The notes beneath the pieces are model-generated. The model did not search any database and was not told the origin of the DNA. It saw only the letters and a program-made list of their open reading frames with translations. The position numbers and the translations under genes are program-made. This document shows positions 62,201 through 64,000 of a stretch of DNA of 64,000 nucleotides, in pieces. This DNA is from Caldicoprobacter guelmensis (lineage in GTDB: Bacteria > Bacillota > Clostridia > Caldicoprobacterales > Caldicoprobacteraceae), in the NCBI RefSeq assembly GCF_016908415.1, contig NZ_JAFBDW010000007.1:1-64000 (forward strand), in the 5' to 3' direction. Each line of letters opens with the position of its first letter. The first letter of the stretch is position 1.

Positions 62201-62551
62201 GGCGTCCGTGATGTTATAAGGAGAGCAAGCGGTATGGACGACCTGCAGTGCATGGCCCTTCTCTACTATAGCATTGAAAAATTGAAATGGGACGGCATTA
62301 TTTCAAAGGACGTAAGGAGTGCGCTTTTCGAGGGCAGAAAAGGTCCCAGAAATGTGCCTACATATCCAAACATGGAGGTAATACTTTCCTGGAATCTCAG
62401 AGAGGCGTTGAGGATGGTGGAGAAAATGCGCAAGGGGCATTTCATGCCGCCGGCTGTATGCCCCAATGAGGCATTTGGATGTGCATACAGAAGCGTGTGC
62501 AGGCACAATGAGGTGAGGTTGTCCAGGAAGGTGGGTGTAATGAATGATTGA
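59243..62551 (+). CDS. addB: AddB-like helicase-fold/PD-(D/E)XK nuclease subunit
   Basis: An 1102-residue protein in the position and size of AddB. It ends with a nuclease domain: VSRINDYARCPFKYFAN (first cluster Cys), SGIVDRVDVEID...YIIYDYKK (catalytic D and K) and CPNEAFGCAYRSVCRHNE (three further Cys for the 4Fe-4S staple). The N-terminal helicase-like half lacks a GxxGxGKT P-loop (EPYTSMRRTELIKK instead), so ATP binding there is probably lost, as in RexB-type proteins. ATG 59243 follows GGGAGATGGGG. It overlaps the addA-like gene by eight bases. Confidence 0.85.
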   Translation: MKVLYYEPYTSMRRTELIKKCIDYIRMGYTALYILPSREAMFDVRRLFIEHMGGIFNCHVIGFDDLERMIVEETAGSKKRIMDGTEKRVMLSGIMNSLSPDNFFSLVKHRPGFINQVINTIRLLKRSYTTPEQFFSKTTACRGSLLRKCMGFYEIYSKYESVKAEKHVMDIDDISFEAVSKCSEASIFNDAKVIVIDGFVNIDPVNIQLIRSIMEYFPDIEIYVNVPYKNVHNQDFLQEGIINDFMKLGFETIEQEGLQSASKFGAPYSRSDDMSEHHPNFFCFAAFPNNEGDNVELLSLAAELYSQKSRLKISKDSLRILNSPCIDHELRIAAGFIKKMIQESKIRPDKIAVVVADIKAYLDKAVRVFEEYGIPLNVKYGGKMNGMSLVKDIIALLKYVLYQEERDDCFSSMVTSMYLLPEGVLNFEGFSNARLIEMAEDALQANHHDPFSAFLAVYFDTTQDEYAKSCMKDYIDNAVSMVDKLEKYAQRFEFGIEDVGEFFANLKGYLGSLKLAGRISLLHQKGIIGTDMWFGNMKALTTVMDVLQRLEELYGRYASLKEVRYSGCDVIQHIVESLYSFDIDDAGSSSGGVKLIPPDLIRGQRYYAVFVLGLNEGVFPAVYNAVQIFDSYEANRLFELGINLMPASWELEREKIRFNACIAAARNKLYLSYRTLDEDGSVMNPSPFIDEVLSVIEDRSREHIVESQVTMRDRMAFNRQPFSLREAVKAIGTMLRNNGDTAEDLKTSICIPEILDHLKYPAYASCVEFSREFAPAFDAYDGKLNTPPELQQNMTYIISVSRINDYARCPFKYFANVMFDVDAEDQDLRSKMDISSFYHAVLKAYYQGDCDPLNPDADRFNSIFEEKLQNISLSHIPSSLKGYAVEELRNTLFKFICHDAQNMRRYYDATGCELKPALLEYPFRVGINTERGSVVISGIVDRVDVEIDRRGNFTGRYIIYDYKKRRISGLKECIEGSDFQLPLYYIGVRDVIRRASGMDDLQCMALLYYSIEKLKWDGIISKDVRSALFEGRKGPRNVPTYPNMEVILSWNLREALRMVEKMRKGHFMPPAVCPNEAFGCAYRSVCRHNEVRLSRKVGVMND

Positions 62552-64000
62552 TAGCGTGGCTTATATACGCGAGAGATATGGATTGAACGAGGAGCAGGCA
62601 AGAGCGCTTGATACCAGCACCAGCATGGCGGTCAAGGCAGGAGCAGGTTCGGGCAAGACCAGGGTCCTTACGCAGCGGTTTATGAGGCTTTTGCTTGAAA
62701 ACCCCGATATGGACCTTGAAAGCATCGTTGCCATAACTTTCACCAGGAAAGCGGCGGCTGAGATGAAGGACAGGATTCGACGGGAGCTTTCAAAAAGGAT
62801 TGCCGAAAGCAGGGACATGGATGAGAAGAAAAGGCTTTCTGACCTCAGGATGCGCATAAGCGCTGCCAATATAGATACCATCCATGGGTTTTGTGCAAGG
62901 CTACTACGGGAGAATTTTGCCTTGTTGGGGCTCGACCCGCAGTTTAAGGTTATGGACGAGGTTGAGGCTGAACTGGCGCTCTTAAAATTAGCCGATGACG
63001 TCATTCTCGAGTTTTTGGACCAGCATCAAAACAGCCAAAAAGTAAAGCTCATTGTCCAAATGCTTTCAGTTTCGTTTTTTACTGAGAAGCTCAAAAAGGG
63101 CGTTATTTCGGCCTTCAAGGTCTTAAGGGGCAAGGGATGGGAGCCCAGCGAAGATGTGGATGGGCGGCACGACCATCATGAAATGCAAGGCAGCGATATA
63201 ACATCTGTACTTGAAGAGGTGGGGATGGAGGTCATAACAGCCCTTTATAGAGAATACAGCCGCTACAAGGACAGGGAAAATGTGCTGGACTTCAATGACC
63301 TTGAAATACTCACCCTTAAGCTGCTTCAAAACCCCCATGTGCGGGATTATTGTTTTGAGAGATTTGCTGTCATCATGGTGGATGAGTTCCAGGACTTAAA
63401 CCCAGTTCAAAAACGGATACTGGACCTACTCGTTAAGAAGGACGGGCGTATACCTCCTGGACGGCTTTTCATTGTGGGCGATGTAAAGCAGTCTATATAC
63501 GGCTTTAGGGGGTCGGACTATACCATATTCAACGATGCCTGCAGGGAAATAACTGAGAGCGGAGGGGTGGAGGTATCCCTCAAGACGTGCCACCGAAGCA
63601 GCAAGACCATAATTGGTTTTGTTAACAAGGTATTCAGCAATATACTTGAGTATTATGAGGATATTAACCCCTGGGATAAAAGCCAAAACGCGGAGTATAA
63701 GGTTGAGGTTATAACATGGGACTACAAGGCGCTAAAGGAAGCCGATTTAAAGGACAGGTGGGAAGCTGCTAAAAAGTTGCTGGGGGAAGAAGGAAGCAGT
63801 CAAAAACTCGAAAGCATATTGGAAGAGGGCTATAGTACCATGCTTTTAACCAGCCGCAAGGATTACAAGGCTGAGGTTGTGGGGAAAGCCGTCAAAAGGC
63901 TGGTTTCCATGGGCTTCAAATACGGCGATATAGCAGTGCTTTTACGGAGCAGGACCTCTCTTGTTCAAATTGAACGGGCATTGACGGCTTTTGGCATATC
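62544..64000 (+). CDS. addA: AddA-like UvrD-family helicase/nuclease, 3' end outside window
   Basis: The first 485 codons of a UvrD-type helicase. Walker A is AGAGSGKT near residue 35, then motif Ia TFTRKAAAEM, the TIHGFC segment, Walker B VDEFQDLNPVQ, motif III GDVKQSIYGFRG and motif IV CHRSS. Paired with the AddB-like protein it should form the dual-nuclease AddAB complex that resects double-strand breaks for RecA and degrades linear foreign DNA. ATG 62544 overlaps the addB stop. The C-terminal nuclease domain is not visible. Confidence 0.92.
   Translation, partial: MIDSVAYIRERYGLNEEQARALDTSTSMAVKAGAGSGKTRVLTQRFMRLLLENPDMDLESIVAITFTRKAAAEMKDRIRRELSKRIAESRDMDEKKRLSDLRMRISAANIDTIHGFCARLLRENFALLGLDPQFKVMDEVEAELALLKLADDVILEFLDQHQNSQKVKLIVQMLSVSFFTEKLKKGVISAFKVLRGKGWEPSEDVDGRHDHHEMQGSDITSVLEEVGMEVITALYREYSRYKDRENVLDFNDLEILTLKLLQNPHVRDYCFERFAVIMVDEFQDLNPVQKRILDLLVKKDGRIPPGRLFIVGDVKQSIYGFRGSDYTIFNDACREITESGGVEVSLKTCHRSSKTIIGFVNKVFSNILEYYEDINPWDKSQNAEYKVEVITWDYKALKEADLKDRWEAAKKLLGEEGSSQKLESILEEGYSTMLLTSRKDYKAEVVGKAVKRLVSMGFKYGDIAVLLRSRTSLVQIERALTAFGI

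Overview
The window looks like chromosomal DNA of a low-to-moderate GC Firmicute of the class Clostridia, probably an anaerobic and perhaps thermophilic saccharolytic lineage. The evidence is strong AGGAGG-type ribosome binding sites, TTG/GTG starts, Fe-S and radical SAM enzymes, GH4 and GH29 glycosidases, BioY, AddAB-type genes and rhomboid/PgsA housekeeping genes. A genus such as Caldicoprobacter or Mahella is only a guess.

Layout. 1-8.1 kb: metallo-hydrolase, comEC, YjbQ-family protein, hydrolase, pgi, DUF89 protein and a B12-methionine-synthase activation-domain protein, followed by a radical SAM gene relic. 8.2-14.8 kb: Fe-S aldo/keto reductase; a copper module (promoter with CsoR-like operator, copA, copZ, and csoR nearby); bioY-DUF1284; macro-domain protein. 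14.8-19.9 kb: small DUF4926-like gene, DUF4846 lipoprotein candidate, then a decayed defence region. That region has a HepT/MntA pair on the minus strand and an HI0074/HI0073 pair on the plus strand. The plus-strand pair is sandwiched between broken pieces of what I read as a DUF6079 (PglY-like) ATPase and a DNA methyltransferase. 20-26.6 kb: carbohydrate genes (GlcNAc-kinase-like, GH4, alpha-L-fucosidase, AraC regulator, metallo-hydrolase, VOC protein, DUF6485). 26.6-29.5 kb: IS200/IS605-like hairpin remnant, DUF255/thioredoxin-domain protein and a small helical protein.

29.7-34.9 kb: a PHP protein and a compact second Hsp70 system (GrpE-like, short Hsp70, TPR protein, J-domain/TPR/SEC-C protein). 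The J domain carries DPE where HPD is expected. 34.9-39.3 kb: a tRNA-Ala gene whose 3' end is nearly repeated 4.3 kb downstream, suggesting a small island. The island holds a hypothetical gene, a DUF1848 protein, a one-spacer CRISPR-like relic and a phosphoribosyltransferase/DprA-like gene pair. 39.4-42.4 kb: MarR regulator, ABC exporter, bacteriohemerythrin. 42.5-49.3 kb: a complete four-gene Wadjet (JetABCD) anti-plasmid operon on the minus strand. 49.6-52 kb: rhomboid protease, PflA-like radical SAM protein, NapH-like Fe-S membrane protein. 52.2-56.5 kb: a marR-ABC-ABC drug-export operon with a palindromic operator. 56.6-59 kb: tRNA-Thr, tRNA-Pro, pgsA and a MelA-type GH4 enzyme. 59.2 kb to the end: AddB-like nuclease and the N-terminal part of an AddA-like helicase that runs off the window.

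Taken together the window carries several genome-defence modules: Wadjet, two MNT/HEPN pairs, PRTase-DprA, a CRISPR relic and a methylase/ATPase relic. These are interspersed with ordinary metabolism and repair genes. Annotations rest on reading the sequence and on family knowledge; no database searches were run.
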